Source: Pseudoxanthomonas koreensis_A (lineage in GTDB: Bacteria > Pseudomonadota > Gammaproteobacteria > Xanthomonadales > Xanthomonadaceae). From it: a stretch of DNA of 64,000 bases. Below are positions 62,236 to 64,000 of the stretch, in pieces (the stretch's first letter is position 1; each line of letters starts with the position of its first letter). The stretch covers positions 2,728,001 to 2,792,000 of the forward strand of contig NZ_CP169056.1 in NCBI RefSeq assembly GCF_041890415.1. The letters are read 5' to 3'. The position numbers were made by a program, and so were the translations under genes. The notes below the pieces were generated by a model that saw only the letters and a program-made list of their open reading frames with translations, was not told the DNA's origin and did not search any database.

Positions 62236-63018
62236 TCACCTCGGCTGCTGTGGATGTGTGCGCGCATGCTGGACGAAACGGCGCAGCAACTGGCGCGCCT
62301 GCGGGGCGGCACTGACCTCGCGCGCCACCGTGCGCGGGCAGCGCCCGTGGCGGCGCAGGCAATCCGCGCGCGCATTGACGTAGCCGCGCATGTGGTGGGT
62401 GGCGAACTCCGGATGGAACTGCATGCCCCATGCATTGGCACCCCAGCGGAAGGCGTGGCACTGGTCCTGCTCGGAACGGGCCAGCACGGTGGCGCCGGCC
62501 GGCGGCCGCAGCACCGTCTGCAGGTGGGTGGCATGGGCCGCGAACCGCGCCGGCATGGCCGCGAACAGCGGATCCTCGAACGCCGGCGGGTGCAGGTCGA
62601 TGAACACCGTGCCCGACTCGCGGCCGGCCGGGTTGTAGTCCACCTGCCCGCCCAGGGCATGGGCCAGCAACTGGTGGCCGTAGCAGATGCCCAGCAGTGG
62701 CGTGCCTTCCTCGGCCGCCTGGCGCAGCCAGTCGGCGGTGCGCTCGCTCCAGGGCGCGCGGTCGGTGACGAACGCCGCCGAGCCGGTGACGATCACCCCG
62801 GCCAGCCCTTGGGCGGCCGGCAGCAGCTGGCCACCCTCGGCATTGACCTCCACCACCTCGCGCGCGGACAGCCCGGCGGCCACCCGGATCCAGTGCGGGA
62901 AACGGCCGTAGCGCTTGAGGCTGTCCACCGGCTGGCCGGTCTCGACGATCAGGAAAGGCGCGCGGCGGGCGGCGTTCACGGGGCGGTGCAGAACCTGCAG
63001 TAGGGCGGAAACCCGCAT
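62236..63018 (-). CDS. Class-I glutamine amidotransferase (GMP synthase-like domain)
   Basis: Encodes 260 residues, a stand-alone GATase. The nucleophile elbow is LLGICYGHQLLAHALGG (Cys112) and the His-Glu pair is in GMQFHPEF; GVIVTGSAAFVTDR and GTPLLGICYG give the fold. Stand-alone members hydrolyse glutamine-like amides, for example gamma-glutamyl compounds, or supply ammonia to a partner not visible here. It is divergent from glyQ with only about 52 bp between the starts. Confidence 0.9.
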   Translation of the reverse strand: MRVSALLQVLHRPVNAARRAPFLIVETGQPVDSLKRYGRFPHWIRVAAGLSAREVVEVNAEGGQLLPAAQGLAGVIVTGSAAFVTDRAPWSERTADWLRQAAEEGTPLLGICYGHQLLAHALGGQVDYNPAGRESGTVFIDLHPPAFEDPLFAAMPARFAAHATHLQTVLRPPAGATVLARSEQDQCHAFRWGANAWGMQFHPEFATHHMRGYVNARADCLRRHGRCPRTVAREVSAAPQARQLLRRFVQHARTHPQQPR

Positions 63019-63070
63019 GGCGCGGGGCTGCGTCCTATACTAGCCCGCTTTTCCGCACTGCAAAAACACC

Positions 63071-63963
<893 letters not shown>

Positions 63964-63967
<4 letters not shown>

Positions 63968-64000
63968 GTGCGCCCTGGACCCCGGCAGCCGCACCACACA
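63964..64000 (+). CDS. First codons of the gene after glyQ (cut by the window end)
   Basis: An ATG overlapping the glyQ stop begins MSAPWTPAAAPH before the window ends. Position and coupling would suit glyS, the beta subunit, but these residues are not the usual GlyS start, so a different short gene is possible. Confidence 0.4.

Overview
The window is GC-rich (about 70%), densely coded DNA from a gammaproteobacterium of the Xanthomonadaceae, closest in gene content to Pseudoxanthomonas, Xanthomonas or Stenotrophomonas. Family level is supported by the rRNA operon order (16S, tRNA-Ala, tRNA-Ile, 23S, 5S), the TGTAGGAGC-type REP elements, and the xylan/glucuronate gene set with LacI control. 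Genus is not resolved.

Positions 1-31000 are a xylan-utilisation region. On the + strand come the tail of a GH2 enzyme, a secreted GH10 xylanase and a cytoplasmic-type GH43 xylosidase. On the - strand, read from 25170 down to 9227, is a nine-gene run: GH67 alpha-glucuronidase, SGNH acetyl esterase, enolase-superfamily mannonate dehydratase, GH43 lipoprotein, GH3 xylosidase, UxuB-type fructuronate reductase, FAH-family dehydratase, YjhG/YagF-type xylonate dehydratase and a GntP transporter. Together they debranch glucuronoxylan, cut xylo-oligosaccharides, and feed hexuronates and probably xylonate into central metabolism. A LacI repressor (25291) diverges from this run across a dyad at the GH67 start. 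A second unit (leader peptide, xylB, xylA, sugar MFS porter) imports and isomerises xylose and carries a good match to the Xanthomonas xyl-box. Glucuronate isomerase, a TonB receptor and the terminal Weimberg enzymes are not in the window.

Two islands interrupt this region. At 3240-5210, GC is lower and there is an integron gene cassette (a 249-residue membrane/coiled-coil protein with its own attC site), next to an RDD protein, a small hypothetical gene and a 20-bp tandem repeat. At 5340-8872 is a stress-type group: a small hydrophilic protein, a zinc alcohol dehydrogenase, two DUF892 ferritin-like proteins and a DUF6766 membrane protein, closed by a terminator and two REP elements.

Positions 31300-50600 hold mostly housekeeping and envelope genes: pyrF, a lipoprotein, plsB, a YdcH-like protein, ttcA, a membrane-tethered AraC regulator paired with a secreted protein through a shared inverted-repeat site, rdgC, a YgjP-type metallopeptidase, an SMP-30 lipoprotein, a FadL-type transporter behind a promoter with a perfect dyad, a rhomboid protease, DUF1820, a CtpA-type protease, EnvC, a VNG-repeat secreted protein and an M28 peptidase.

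Positions 50915-56600 are a complete rRNA operon on the - strand, with a terminator, boxA sites and at least three upstream promoters, two of them a 100-bp duplication. The last part carries a shortened cysG, hemH, a SYLF-domain protein, tatABC, a BPSS1780-type membrane protein, a class-I glutamine amidotransferase and glyQ with the first codons of the next gene.
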